Of a stretch of DNA of 64,000 bases, positions 15,591-23,944 are shown in pieces. A program made the position numbers and the translations under genes. Origin of the DNA: Stappia indica (GTDB taxonomy: Bacteria > Pseudomonadota > Alphaproteobacteria > Rhizobiales > Stappiaceae); the NCBI RefSeq assembly GCF_009789575.1, contig NZ_CP046908.1, positions 1,240,001 to 1,304,000 of the forward strand, given 5' to 3'. Within the stretch, counting starts at the first letter, position 1. Every line of letters begins with the position of its first letter. Under the pieces are notes generated by a model. That model was not told the origin of the DNA. It was given only the letters and a program-made list of their open reading frames with translations, and searched no databases.

Positions 15591-15617
15591 GGCGGCGGGT
15601 CTCCCGCCGCCTTTTTT
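15591..15617 (+). terminator. Terminator after flagellin 3
   Basis: GGCGGCGGG-TCT-CCCGCCGCC (15591-15611) followed by TTTTTT. It separates the flagellins from flbT. Confidence 0.92.
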
Positions 15618-15673
15618 ATTCTGGAAGCGCTTAAACTCTTGCTTGAATCACTGCGCTATGAGAGTATTCGACC

Positions 15674-16168
15674 ATGGCACTGAAGATCGAACTACGCCCC
15701 AAGGAAAGGTTTATCGTCGGGTCAACCGTGATCACCAACGGCGACCACCGAACGCATATCTTCATCGAGGGCAGCGAACCGATCCTTCGCGAGAAAGACA
15801 TCTACACCGCCGAAACTGCGAATACGCCCGCGAAACGGATCTATCTTGCGGTGCAGCTCATGTATCTCAACCAGGATATCGAGCGGCACAGGAAGGTCTA
15901 TTTCGATCTGATCAACGACTTCATTCAGGCGGCACCGAGCACCATCGGCCTGATCGACGCCGTCAACAATGAGATCTTAACCGGTTCTCTCTACGCTGCC
16001 TTGCGACGGGCTAAGGAACTGGTCGAGTACGAACGGGAACTGATCGCACATGCACAATCTGGCCACCGCAGCATATCAGCAGACGACGCAATCGACCGTG
16101 AGCCCGCGCGAGCTGGAGGCCACGCTGCTTCTCAAGGCGGCAGCCAGGCTTCAGGCCGTCAAGGATGA
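15674..16168 (+). CDS. flbT: Flagellin post-transcriptional regulator FlbT
   Basis: 164 aa. LKIELRPKERFIVGSTVITNGD, HIFIEGSEPILREKDIY and PAKRIYLAVQLMYL are FlbT signatures. In Caulobacter FlbT binds the 5' untranslated region of flagellin mRNA and represses or destabilises it until the hook is finished. The last ~30 residues (DREPARAGGHAASQGGSQASGRQG) are low-complexity and fall in the part that overlaps flaF, so the C-terminal tail is probably a by-product of the overlap. Directly downstream of its presumed targets. Confidence 0.93.
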   Translation: MALKIELRPKERFIVGSTVITNGDHRTHIFIEGSEPILREKDIYTAETANTPAKRIYLAVQLMYLNQDIERHRKVYFDLINDFIQAAPSTIGLIDAVNNEILTGSLYAALRRAKELVEYERELIAHAQSGHRSISADDAIDREPARAGGHAASQGGSQASGRQG

Positions 16169-16421
16169 TTGGGGCAACGACGGCGGTCCGGTGACGCTGG
16201 ACGAAGCGCTGTCCTACAACCGTCGCCTCTGGACGATCCTCGCGACCTCGGTCACGAGCAACGACAATCCGATGCCGATGGAGATCAAGCAGAACCTCGG
16301 TTCGCTCGGCGCGTTCATTCTCAAGCACACGCTTGATGTGATGACCAATCCCAGCCCCGAGCGGCTGACGACGCTGATCCAGATCAATCGCAACATCGCA
16401 CAGGGCCTGCGAGGCACCTGA
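16050..16421 (+). CDS. flaF: Flagellar biosynthesis regulator FlaF
   Basis: 123 aa. MHNLATAAYQQTTQSTVSPRELEATLLLKAAARL and ALSYNRRLWTILATSVTSNDNPMPMEIKQNLGSLGAFILKHTLDVM are typical FlaF. FlaF acts opposite to FlbT, promoting flagellin synthesis or export, probably as a chaperone-like partner. Its ATG lies 119 nt inside flbT in another frame, an unusually long overlap that should couple the two antagonists. Followed by a terminator. Confidence 0.92.
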   Translation: MHNLATAAYQQTTQSTVSPRELEATLLLKAAARLQAVKDDWGNDGGPVTLDEALSYNRRLWTILATSVTSNDNPMPMEIKQNLGSLGAFILKHTLDVMTNPSPERLTTLIQINRNIAQGLRGT

Positions 16422-16458
16422 CGCCGGGAGCCTCTGGGCATCCCCTCCCTGCCTTCCG

Positions 16459-16483
16459 AACGCCGGCCTTGTGCCGGCGTTTT
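16459..16483 (+). terminator. Terminator after flaF
   Basis: AACGCCGGC (16459-16467) and GCCGGCGTT (16473-16481), loop CTTGT, then a T-run to 16483. It lies 38 nt after the flaF stop. Confidence 0.85.
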
Positions 16484-16531
16484 GCGTAGCGGCAAACGGG
16501 CGCCGCATGGCCGGCGCCAGACGTCACGCCA

Positions 16532-16578
16532 ACAAGCAGAAACCCCGGAGAACAGTGTTCCCCGGGGTTTCTGCTTGT
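16532..16578. terminator. Long bidirectional terminator between convergent flaF and flgL
   Basis: ACAAGCAGAAACCCCGG (16532-16548) is perfectly complementary to 16562-16578, a 17-bp stem with a further partial GAAC/GTTC pairing inside. AAA/TTT within the stem suits termination in both directions. It lies 54 nt beyond the flgL stop. Confidence 0.75.
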
Positions 16579-16631
16579 ATATTCAAGCCACTGCGAAAGA
16601 GCGCGGCAGACCCGATCAGCGTGCGGTACTG

Positions 16632-18161
16632 TTACAAGTACTTCGACAGCGACATCTGCAGCGTGATGCTCGTCGCCTGATAGCTCACTTCGAGGTTCGT
16701 CCGCAGGGTGAGAAGCTTGGCCGCGACCTCTTCCCGGTTGATGCCTTCGATCTCGTCGATCATCAGCTTCAGCGAGCCTTCCTCGACCCGATGGCGATCC
16801 TTGGCATCCGCCATGGTCCGCTGAACGGCGGCAAACTCCATGTGGTTCTTGCGGATCCCCGATGCCTCTGCGCCATCCGGGGTCAGCACCGCGTTCGACC
16901 GGTCGGCCATTGCCTGGTAGAACTCTTGGTTCTCGGGCTGCGACGACGAGAAGTCGGACGCCACGAAGGCGGCCAGCGCCTGCACCACCTGGCGATAGCC
17001 GTCCTCGTTGGCACGCGCTCCGTAGCTGACCGTGAGGTTCTCGTCGATGGTCGCGCGCATGTCCGTGCGCGGATCCCCGCCCGAGTTGTCGCCGACATAC
17101 CAGGAGACCGTGTCGGACGTGCCGTCGCGCAGCGAGGTGGCGGTCGCAAAGTCGCCGGCATTCGGCACGACCCGCGCCTGCGGCAGGTAGCCGGGCGGCA
17201 CCGGCGACTTCGGAGCAGTGTCGAAGAAGCTGTCCGACGCCCGGACGGTCGAGGCGGCCTTCAGCTCGGTGCTGGCCACCTTCTGGAGCGCGGTGTCCAG
17301 CGTCGCCTTGAAGTTTGCCGCCGTATCGGCCGGCGTCGCGCCGCGCTGGAAGGTGAATTCGGGATCGTTCTCGCTGCCCTGGACGCCGATGGTGATCTCG
17401 GTGCTGGTTCCGTCGGGCAGGTCCATGAAGATACGGATGCCCTGCCCCGGCTCGGGCTGGCCGGTAAAGTCCACATCGAGCGATGCCGGCGGTCCCGCGG
17501 TCTGCGTCACCGTGGCATTGCTGAGACCCGAGGAAACGTTGTCGATCTTGAAGCCGAACGGGTGTGCCCCGTCCTCCGACAGCGTCGCCGTGGTGCCGGC
17601 AACGGCAGTGGTGGTGCGTCCGTTGCCGAGCGCGCCGAGATCCGCCTGATTGTACTCGCTGATCACCGTCTTGAGGCCGGCATAGTTGCCGTCCCCCGCC
17701 AGGACGTAGTCGAGGCTCTGGACCGGCAGCTTGTCCGCCGTCTTTCCGGAAAACAGATAGCGCCCGCCGACATCCGTGTTCAGATGCGCCATGAACTCGC
17801 GCAACGAGATCTCCGCAGACGTCTGCGAGGACGTTCGGCCATTGCTGAACAGCTCGAAATTGTTCCTGTCCGTGGAGGCTTTGGACTCGATCCGGATGGC
17901 CTCCATCCGCGCACTGGTCTTGTCGAGCGTGTCGAGCCGCAAATCGGCGATCTGGATCGTCTGGTTGTACACCCCGACCGAGGTGAGCTGCTGGCGCAGC
18001 GACAGGTCGAGCACGCGCTCGGAGCCGAGCCCGCCATAGGTCTGCGACTTCAGGCCGGTACCGAGCTGCCGTTGCAGATCGTCCATCTGCGAACGCAGCG
18101 AAGTCAGGTAGCTGGCCTGCCGCGGCATGTTGAAGCTGCTCGAATAGGGATTGATCGCCAT
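16632..18161 (-). CDS. flgL: Flagellar hook-filament junction protein FlgL
   Basis: 509 aa. The flagellin-like N-terminal helix region (NMPRQASYLTSLRSQMDDLQRQLGTGLKSQTYGGLG) and C-terminal region (NHMEFAAVQRTMADAKDRHRVEEGSLKLMIDEIEGINREEVAAKLLTLRTNLEVSYQATS) flank a long variable middle, so it is larger than enterobacterial FlgL (~320 aa) but typical for alphaproteobacteria. HAP3 links the filament to FlgK and the hook. Starts 8 nt after flgK in the flgE-flgK-flgL order. Confidence 0.9.
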   Translation of the reverse strand: MAINPYSSSFNMPRQASYLTSLRSQMDDLQRQLGTGLKSQTYGGLGSERVLDLSLRQQLTSVGVYNQTIQIADLRLDTLDKTSARMEAIRIESKASTDRNNFELFSNGRTSSQTSAEISLREFMAHLNTDVGGRYLFSGKTADKLPVQSLDYVLAGDGNYAGLKTVISEYNQADLGALGNGRTTTAVAGTTATLSEDGAHPFGFKIDNVSSGLSNATVTQTAGPPASLDVDFTGQPEPGQGIRIFMDLPDGTSTEITIGVQGSENDPEFTFQRGATPADTAANFKATLDTALQKVASTELKAASTVRASDSFFDTAPKSPVPPGYLPQARVVPNAGDFATATSLRDGTSDTVSWYVGDNSGGDPRTDMRATIDENLTVSYGARANEDGYRQVVQALAAFVASDFSSSQPENQEFYQAMADRSNAVLTPDGAEASGIRKNHMEFAAVQRTMADAKDRHRVEEGSLKLMIDEIEGINREEVAAKLLTLRTNLEVSYQATSITLQMSLSKYL

Positions 18162-18169
18162 CGCTCTCG

Positions 18170-20053
18170 CTAGCTCCGCATCAGGATGTCATAGAGTTCC
18201 CGCACCACCTGCATGACGCGGGCGTTGGCCGCGTAGGCATTTTGCAGGGTCACGAGCTGCGCCAGTTCCTGGTCGACATCGACCTTCGAGCTGTCATCCA
18301 GCCGGGTCTTCAGGTTGGCGGTCACCACCTCCTGGCCGGCAAGGGTTGCCTTGGCCTGGGCGGAGCGGCCGCTCTGGTGCGACACGCTGGCCGTCACGAA
18401 GTCGGCGATCGAGCCCTTGAAGACGGAACTTGCGCCGCCGATCTTCGTGCCCGGCGAAAAGGCCGTGGAGGTGCCGGTCAGCTTGTCCAGAATCGCCTGC
18501 GGCCGCGTCGTGTCGCCGCTGGCGACGCCGGGCGCATACTCGACCAGCAGCGACGGGTCGTTGAGCAGGTCTTCGGAAATGCGGATGCGCGATGCGAACC
18601 CGGTGACATTGGGACGCCCATCCGCCATTCCCGTGAACGGCTGCCCCGCATCATCCACGAAGAGCGAGAACGCGTCGCCATAGGCGGACGGACCGCTCGC
18701 CGTCTCGAAGGCGCTGAGGCCCTCGATGCGCTGGCTCGCGGGCGCCGTGCTCTCCAGACGCAGCGTGGACCCCGCCGGATTGGAGGCGGCGAAAGCGCCT
18801 GCGCCGATCCGCGGATCCCCGTCCAGCGCCGCCTGGATATTGCCGGCAATGGTGTTGTAGTCGCCGCTGGAGAAGTCCACGGCGAGGAAGATGTCGTTGG
18901 AATCGTTGGTCGAGGTCAGGGCCGGCGGAACCGGGCCGTCGCTCCGGTAGATCGTCACCGACTTGGTGCGCCCCGTCGCAAGGTCCTTGAACTCGAAGCT
19001 GAGATTGTCGCCCGGCTGCAGGTTGCCAAGGTCCACCTCATAGCCGGTCTGGACGCCGGCATTGACGTAAGGGGTTCCCTGCTGCTCATGGGTGGAGAAG
19101 GCCCTGGCGATCGAGCCTGCGAGCTCGTCGAGCTGGTTCTGCGCGTGCACCAGCGCCTCGTCGCGCATGTTGACGAGGCCCGCAATGGAGCCGCTGCGCA
19201 GCGTCCGCGTCGACAGCAGGTCGATCCGGCTGCCTTCCGAATTCTCCAGAACCAGCGTTCCGACACCGCGCTCGTTCGAATTGAGCGAGTAGAGCGAGTC
19301 GGCGTTGACGCTGCCCCGGGCGTCGAACTTCAGCTTCATCACGTCCACATCGTAGAGCAGCGTGCCGCCGCCCATGTGGATGCGCACGCCGCCCTGCTCG
19401 GTCGGCTTGACGGTGATGTCGATATAGCCGGAGAGCTCCTCCAGCATCATGTCGCGCTGGTCCATCAGGCCAACGGGATCGGCGCCGTCCTGGGACGAGG
19501 CCACGATCTGGCGGTCGAGTTTCTGGATATCGCCGAGCAGCTCGTTGACCCGGTCGACCTGATCGGAGATCTGATACTCGACTTCCTGCCGCATCGACTG
19601 GATATCGGACGACATCGCGTTCAGCTTGCCGGCAAGCTGGTCTGCCATTCGCAGGACTTCCAGCCGGTTGGAATAATCCTCCGGCCCGGAAACCAGGTTC
19701 GACATCGACGCGACGAATCCATTGTAGGAATTCGACAGCGATCCTGCATCGCCGATGGTCCCGAACATCGTATCGACGCGGGACAGATACTGCTGCGAGA
19801 CGGACGCATACTGGTTTTCGGCAAGCGACGTGCGGTACTGGCTTTGCACGGCAACATCGAGATAGCGCCGCATGCTGTCCACGTCGACGCCGGTAATGCG
19901 CCCGTTGCCGTCATAGGACGCGGACGCACTGATCGACTTGCGCGTGTAGCCGACATTGCCGGCATTGGCGATGTTGCCCGCCGTCACATCGAGCTGGCGC
20001 TGGTTGAACCCCAGCCCGATCAATGCAGTGTTGAGAGCGCTGCCCAGTCCCAT
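18170..20053 (-). CDS. flgK: Flagellar hook-associated protein 1 FlgK
   Basis: 627 aa. LNTALIGLGFNQRQLDVTAGNIANAGNVGYTRKS is the FlgK/rod-hook N-terminal motif. QELAQLVTLQNAYAANARVMQVVRELYDILM is the C-terminal heptad motif. HAP1 is exported by the flagellar type III system and forms the first junction zone between hook and filament. Lies 80 nt after flgE and 8 nt before flgL. Confidence 0.94.
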   Translation of the reverse strand: MGLGSALNTALIGLGFNQRQLDVTAGNIANAGNVGYTRKSISASASYDGNGRITGVDVDSMRRYLDVAVQSQYRTSLAENQYASVSQQYLSRVDTMFGTIGDAGSLSNSYNGFVASMSNLVSGPEDYSNRLEVLRMADQLAGKLNAMSSDIQSMRQEVEYQISDQVDRVNELLGDIQKLDRQIVASSQDGADPVGLMDQRDMMLEELSGYIDITVKPTEQGGVRIHMGGGTLLYDVDVMKLKFDARGSVNADSLYSLNSNERGVGTLVLENSEGSRIDLLSTRTLRSGSIAGLVNMRDEALVHAQNQLDELAGSIARAFSTHEQQGTPYVNAGVQTGYEVDLGNLQPGDNLSFEFKDLATGRTKSVTIYRSDGPVPPALTSTNDSNDIFLAVDFSSGDYNTIAGNIQAALDGDPRIGAGAFAASNPAGSTLRLESTAPASQRIEGLSAFETASGPSAYGDAFSLFVDDAGQPFTGMADGRPNVTGFASRIRISEDLLNDPSLLVEYAPGVASGDTTRPQAILDKLTGTSTAFSPGTKIGGASSVFKGSIADFVTASVSHQSGRSAQAKATLAGQEVVTANLKTRLDDSSKVDVDQELAQLVTLQNAYAANARVMQVVRELYDILMRS

Positions 20054-20133
20054 GATCTCACCCGGCGTCTAGTCTTCGCGTCCAAAAGACCGGGCGGCGC
20101 GTTTCGCGCCGGCCGGCTGGTCCCTGGCCCACG

Positions 20134-21537
20134 TCAGCGGATCATGTTGATCGCTTCCTTCAGCATCTGGTCGCTGGAGCTGACGATACGGGTGTTCGCC
20201 GAATAGGCCTGCTGGGTCACGATCAGCTTGGAGAACTCGTCGGCGATGTCCGTGTTGGACGCCTCGAGCCGCTTGCCCACGATGCTGCCATTGGCGCCCG
20301 CAATCGGCTCGCCGGACGCCGGCGTCACCTCGAAGGCGCCGCCGTTGACGCGCTCCAGCCAGGCTTCGCCCGAGAACGACACGAGCGAGATCTCGTAGAG
20401 CTCGCGGGTACGGCCGTTGGAGTAGGAGGCAACCAGGCGCCCGGCCTCCGAGACGGCCACGCCGGTCAGGTCGCCGGCCGGATAGCCGTTCTGGCGCAGC
20501 TTGGAGATCTTGGCAGCGCCGTTGCTGTCGGCAAACTGCGTCAGCGCATTGGTGCCGAAGTCGAGCGTCACGTCGCCCACGGGCTGTCCGTCGACGGTGA
20601 GGTTCGTCATCGTCATGTTGCTCGTCGCCGGGACCGCCATCCGGCCGTCGGAGCCGAACTGGGCGTCGGAGACCTTGGTCCACTTGGGGTCGGTGCCGGT
20701 CGCATCGGAATCGGAGAGATAGTAAAGCGACCAGGTGTCGGACTGCGCGCCGTCATCCTCGAAGGTCTTGGCCCAGCGCATCTGGACGTTCACCGGCGTG
20801 CCGCTCGAGTTGTAGACCGTGATGGCCTCACCGGCGATGGAGCTGTTCAGGAAGTTGACCTCGTCATCGGCGGAAATCGCGTTCACGCCGACCACCTGGG
20901 GGGCAGGAACCGCATCCGGAGCCGCACCGGTCGAGGCCTTGGTCAGGGACGCATCGAGCAGATCCGACCCGCCGGCCAGACGGGCGCTGGTCTGCGGCGT
21001 GGTCGGCAGGTTGCCCTCATAGGTGATCCGGTCGGTCACCACCGCCGGGATCACCGAGCTGTCGATCGTGATGATGGACGGCACCGAACCGGACACGTTC
21101 TTGGTGACCGGGTCGATCGGCTGGCCCATCAGGTAGTAGCCGGCGCCGTTGACCAGGCGGCCTTCCTTGTCGATCTCGAAATCGCCGCGGCGGGTGTAGA
21201 GGTCGTTGCCGGTGAAGATCGACCGCCCGTCGACCTCGCCCGCGCGGCCCTGCACCACGAAATAACCGCTGCCGTTGATACCCATGTAGGTATCGACCTG
21301 GCTCTGCTGCAGGTCGCCCTGGATACCGTTGGTCGCCCGCGAACTCGCCGAAACCGTGCCGGCGATCTGGCCGGGCTGGGCGCCCTTGCCGCCGCCCACC
21401 AGGTCGGAGAACGACGTATCGAGCCGCTTGTACCCGACGGTCGCCGAGTTGGCGATGTTGCCCGAGATGTTCTCCAGCGCATAGGCCTGCGCGGAAAGGC
21501 CGGACACGGCCGCATTCAATGCACCAAAAACACCCAT
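20134..21537 (-). CDS. flgE: Flagellar hook protein FlgE
   Basis: 467 aa from the ATG at 21537 (MGVFGALNAAVSGLSAQAYALENISGNIANSATVGYKRLDTSFSDLV), the conserved hook N-terminus; the longer in-frame upstream extension overlaps the promoter and is rejected. The C-terminus EFSKLIVTQQAYSANTRIVSSSDQMLKEAINMIR is the matching coiled-coil segment. FlgE polymerises into the universal joint. First gene of the minus-strand unit behind a sigma-54 promoter. Confidence 0.94.
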   Translation of the reverse strand: MGVFGALNAAVSGLSAQAYALENISGNIANSATVGYKRLDTSFSDLVGGGKGAQPGQIAGTVSASSRATNGIQGDLQQSQVDTYMGINGSGYFVVQGRAGEVDGRSIFTGNDLYTRRGDFEIDKEGRLVNGAGYYLMGQPIDPVTKNVSGSVPSIITIDSSVIPAVVTDRITYEGNLPTTPQTSARLAGGSDLLDASLTKASTGAAPDAVPAPQVVGVNAISADDEVNFLNSSIAGEAITVYNSSGTPVNVQMRWAKTFEDDGAQSDTWSLYYLSDSDATGTDPKWTKVSDAQFGSDGRMAVPATSNMTMTNLTVDGQPVGDVTLDFGTNALTQFADSNGAAKISKLRQNGYPAGDLTGVAVSEAGRLVASYSNGRTRELYEISLVSFSGEAWLERVNGGAFEVTPASGEPIAGANGSIVGKRLEASNTDIADEFSKLIVTQQAYSANTRIVSSSDQMLKEAINMIR

Positions 21538-21609
21538 GTGAACCTCCAGAACGGATCGGATGGCGTGACGGGCCCACCAGGCGGACCACGATCTTGATGT
21601 CTGGAGTTG

Positions 21610-21624
21610 GCAAGTGTCGTGCCA
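21610..21624 (-). promoter_or_regulatory. Sigma-54 (RpoN) promoter of flgE-flgK-flgL
   Basis: On the minus strand TGGCAC (-24 element, 21624-21619), 5-nt spacer, TTGC (-12 element, 21613-21610): an exact match to TGGCAC-N5-TTGC. The -12 element lies 72 nt upstream of the flgE start, leaving a short leader. In Caulobacter hook genes are sigma-54/FlbD-dependent and FliX feeds this pathway; fliX is present in this window. Confidence 0.75.
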
Positions 21625-21823
21625 GTTTCGGAACAGCTCGCAAGCCCTTGAAAAACAACGACCCAGCTTTTCAACTCGGCGCGATCGGGGGTTCAGGGCG
21701 GCAGCTTTGTCCCTGCCTCCCGGCAACAAATGCCGGGCGCCGGCAGCAACCGGGCAGGTCTTGCGCAGCCCCGCACCGCCCCATACTGTGCAGCGCAACG
21801 AGATCAGTCTTGCGGGGAAATCC

Positions 21824-22669
21824 ATGCGCTTCGAAGGCACGACCGGCTATGTCGCCACCGAGGATCTGCGGATCGCGGTCAACGCGGCGATCGCGCTGCA
21901 AAGACCGTTGCTGGTGAAGGGCGAGCCGGGAACGGGCAAGACCGTGCTGGCGCAGGAGATCGCCTCCGCCCTCGGGGCGAACCTCATCGAGTGGCACATC
22001 AAGTCGACCACCAAGGCGCAACAGGGCCTTTACGAGTACGACGCCGTCTCGCGCCTGCGCGACAGCCAGCTCGGCGACGACCGCGTCCACGACATCGCGA
22101 ACTACATCCGCAAGGGTCGGCTGTGGGAGGCCTTCACCGCGGATGAGCGCCCGGTGCTGCTGATCGACGAGATCGACAAGGCGGACATCGAGTTCCCGAA
22201 CGACCTGCTTCGCGAGCTCGACCGGATGGAGTTCCACGTCTACGAGACCGGAGAGACCATCGCCGCCCGCCAGCGCCCGGTCGTGATCATCACTTCCAAC
22301 AACGAGAAGGAGCTGCCGGACGCCTTTCTGCGCCGCTGCTTCTTCCACTACATCACCTTCCCCGACAACGGGACCATGTCCGAGATCGTCGAGGTGCATT
22401 TCCCCGGCCTGAAGCAGGAGCTGCTGCGCGAGGCGCTGAAGGTGTTCTACGACATCCGCGACACGCCGGGCCTGAAGAAGAAGCCCTCGACCTCGGAGCT
22501 GCTCGACTGGATCAAGCTGCTGCTCAACGAGGACGTGGATGCGGCGACGCTGCGCGAGCGCGACGGCCGCAAGCTGATCCCGCCGCTGCACGGCGCACTG
22601 CTCAAGAACGAGCAGGACGTGCAACTGTTCGAGAAGCTGGCTTTCCTCAACCGGCGCGACGGACGCTGA
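21824..22669 (+). CDS. MoxR-family AAA+ ATPase
   Basis: 281 aa from the ATG at 21824 (MRFEGTTGYVATEDLRIAVNAA), with GGGGAAA before it. Walker A GEPGTGKT, Walker B VLLIDEIDKAD, sensor-1 IITSNNEKELPDAFLRRCFF. MoxR/CoxD-type ATPases act with VWA-domain partners as metallochaperone-like or complex-assembly factors; a CoxE-like VWA protein lies 3.9 kb downstream on the same strand. Divergent from flgE. The actual client is unknown. Confidence 0.88.
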   Translation: MRFEGTTGYVATEDLRIAVNAAIALQRPLLVKGEPGTGKTVLAQEIASALGANLIEWHIKSTTKAQQGLYEYDAVSRLRDSQLGDDRVHDIANYIRKGRLWEAFTADERPVLLIDEIDKADIEFPNDLLRELDRMEFHVYETGETIAARQRPVVIITSNNEKELPDAFLRRCFFHYITFPDNGTMSEIVEVHFPGLKQELLREALKVFYDIRDTPGLKKKPSTSELLDWIKLLLNEDVDAATLRERDGRKLIPPLHGALLKNEQDVQLFEKLAFLNRRDGR

Positions 22670-22672
22670 GCC

Positions 22673-23212
22673 ATGGGCGGGCCGACGGTGCGCAGGGCTT
22701 CCGTCGCCTTCGCCGCGCTGGCGCTCGCCGGGGCATGGACGCCGCCTGCCGCCGCGCAGGAACGGGGAACCGATGCCGGCTGGACCAATGTCGTCGACGG
22801 CATGCGGCATTTCACCGGCCTCGTCTGCCCCGACACGCTGGCCACCCTCAACCGCACGCGCGTGCTCGTCGGCTCGGCCGACCGGCTGGCCGGCTGCGTC
22901 TACCAGAACGCGGAAGGGATTTCGGCCGTCCTGCGCAGCCATCCTTCGGGAACCGGGGAACAGGCCGCACGGTCGTTCCGCGACCGCTTCCGCGCCGCCG
23001 GTTTCAAGCTGGTCGCCACCACCGGCGCCGCAGCCTCGGGGATTTCCTTCCTGACCGGCAAGCGGGGAACGACGGATCGCTGCGAGACCCTCTGGCGCTT
23101 TAGAAACGGCAGCGCCGACTACACGCTGTGGATCTCCTACTCCCTTCCGGACGAAGCCGGCGAGATCGGGCCGCTGGTCACCGCCTTTGCCGGACTGCTG
23201 GCCTCGCGCTGA
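22673..23212 (+). CDS. Secreted protein of unknown function
   Basis: 179 aa. The N-terminus is a signal peptide (VAFAALALAGAWTPPAAAQ). Two Cys pairs possible (LVCPD, AGCVYQ, DRCETLW). No family recognised. VYQNAEGISAVLRSHPSG and SADYTLWISYSLPDEAGEIGPLVTAF look like a small alpha+beta periplasmic domain. Starts 3 nt after the moxR stop, so it is very likely cotranscribed with it. Confidence 0.7.
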   Translation: MGGPTVRRASVAFAALALAGAWTPPAAAQERGTDAGWTNVVDGMRHFTGLVCPDTLATLNRTRVLVGSADRLAGCVYQNAEGISAVLRSHPSGTGEQAARSFRDRFRAAGFKLVATTGAAASGISFLTGKRGTTDRCETLWRFRNGSADYTLWISYSLPDEAGEIGPLVTAFAGLLASR

Positions 23213-23306
23213 GGCGAGGCTCCAACCTGGAGATTTTACCGAGGCATTGCAGGCGGCATGCCGCTAGACTTGCCGACATCGACACTGCCGGGGAGCCAAG
23301 CCTGCC

Positions 23307-23885
23307 ATGCTGCGACTGCTGTTGCTGAGACACGCAAAATCCGACTGGGGCCATCCCGGCCTTTCAGACTTCCAGCGCCCGCTCAACGAACGCGGCCGCC
23401 AGGCGGCCCCCGAGGTCGGCGCCCATATGGCGCGGCACGGCCTGCAGCCCTCGCGCATTCTCTGCTCCACCGCCCAGCGCACGCGCGAGACCCTCGCCGC
23501 GCTCCTGCCGGCCCTTGCGGGCGAGACCGATATCCGCCTGACGCGCGCGCTCTATGACGAGTCCGATCTCGACTACCTGAAGATCATCCGCAGCCATGGC
23601 GGCACGGCGCGCAGCCTGCTCGTGGTCGGGCATAACCCGGCAACGCAGGACACCGCCCTGTCGCTGATCGGCACCGGAAATCCGGCGCTGCGCGAGGCGA
23701 TCGCCGCGAAATATCCCACCGCTGCCCTGTCAGTGATAGACTTCGATGCAGCGGACTGGTCGGCGGTCGAACCGGGCTCGGGGCGCGTCGTCGCCTATTG
23801 TCTGCCGCGCCATCTGGCGGCCACCACATCCATGTCCGCCCTGCCCGAGGCGGCGAACGACGGCACGCCCGCGCAAGACCGCTGA
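23307..23885 (+). CDS. SixA-type histidine phosphatase
   Basis: 192 aa. LLLRHAKSDW is the RHG/RHA catalytic motif of the histidine phosphatase superfamily; STAQRTRETL and VVGHNPATQDTAL supply the second arginine and histidine. SixA-like enzymes dephosphorylate phosphohistidine in proteins. An Hpt-domain protein is encoded at 40269-40649, but no partnership is implied. Lies 94 nt after the secreted protein gene. Confidence 0.85.
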   Translation: MLRLLLLRHAKSDWGHPGLSDFQRPLNERGRQAAPEVGAHMARHGLQPSRILCSTAQRTRETLAALLPALAGETDIRLTRALYDESDLDYLKIIRSHGGTARSLLVVGHNPATQDTALSLIGTGNPALREAIAAKYPTAALSVIDFDAADWSAVEPGSGRVVAYCLPRHLAATTSMSALPEAANDGTPAQDR

Positions 23886-23944
23886 TCCGGGACGCGCTTG
23901 CAAGCCCCGCCTCGCTTCCCCACATGGGTCGGCGGAGAACCATC

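Noticed and set aside
20134-21840. Longer FlgE reading starting at 21840
   Set aside because: The extension has no similarity to hook proteins, overlaps the sigma-54 promoter and is out of keeping with the conserved MGVFGALNAAVSGLSAQ start.
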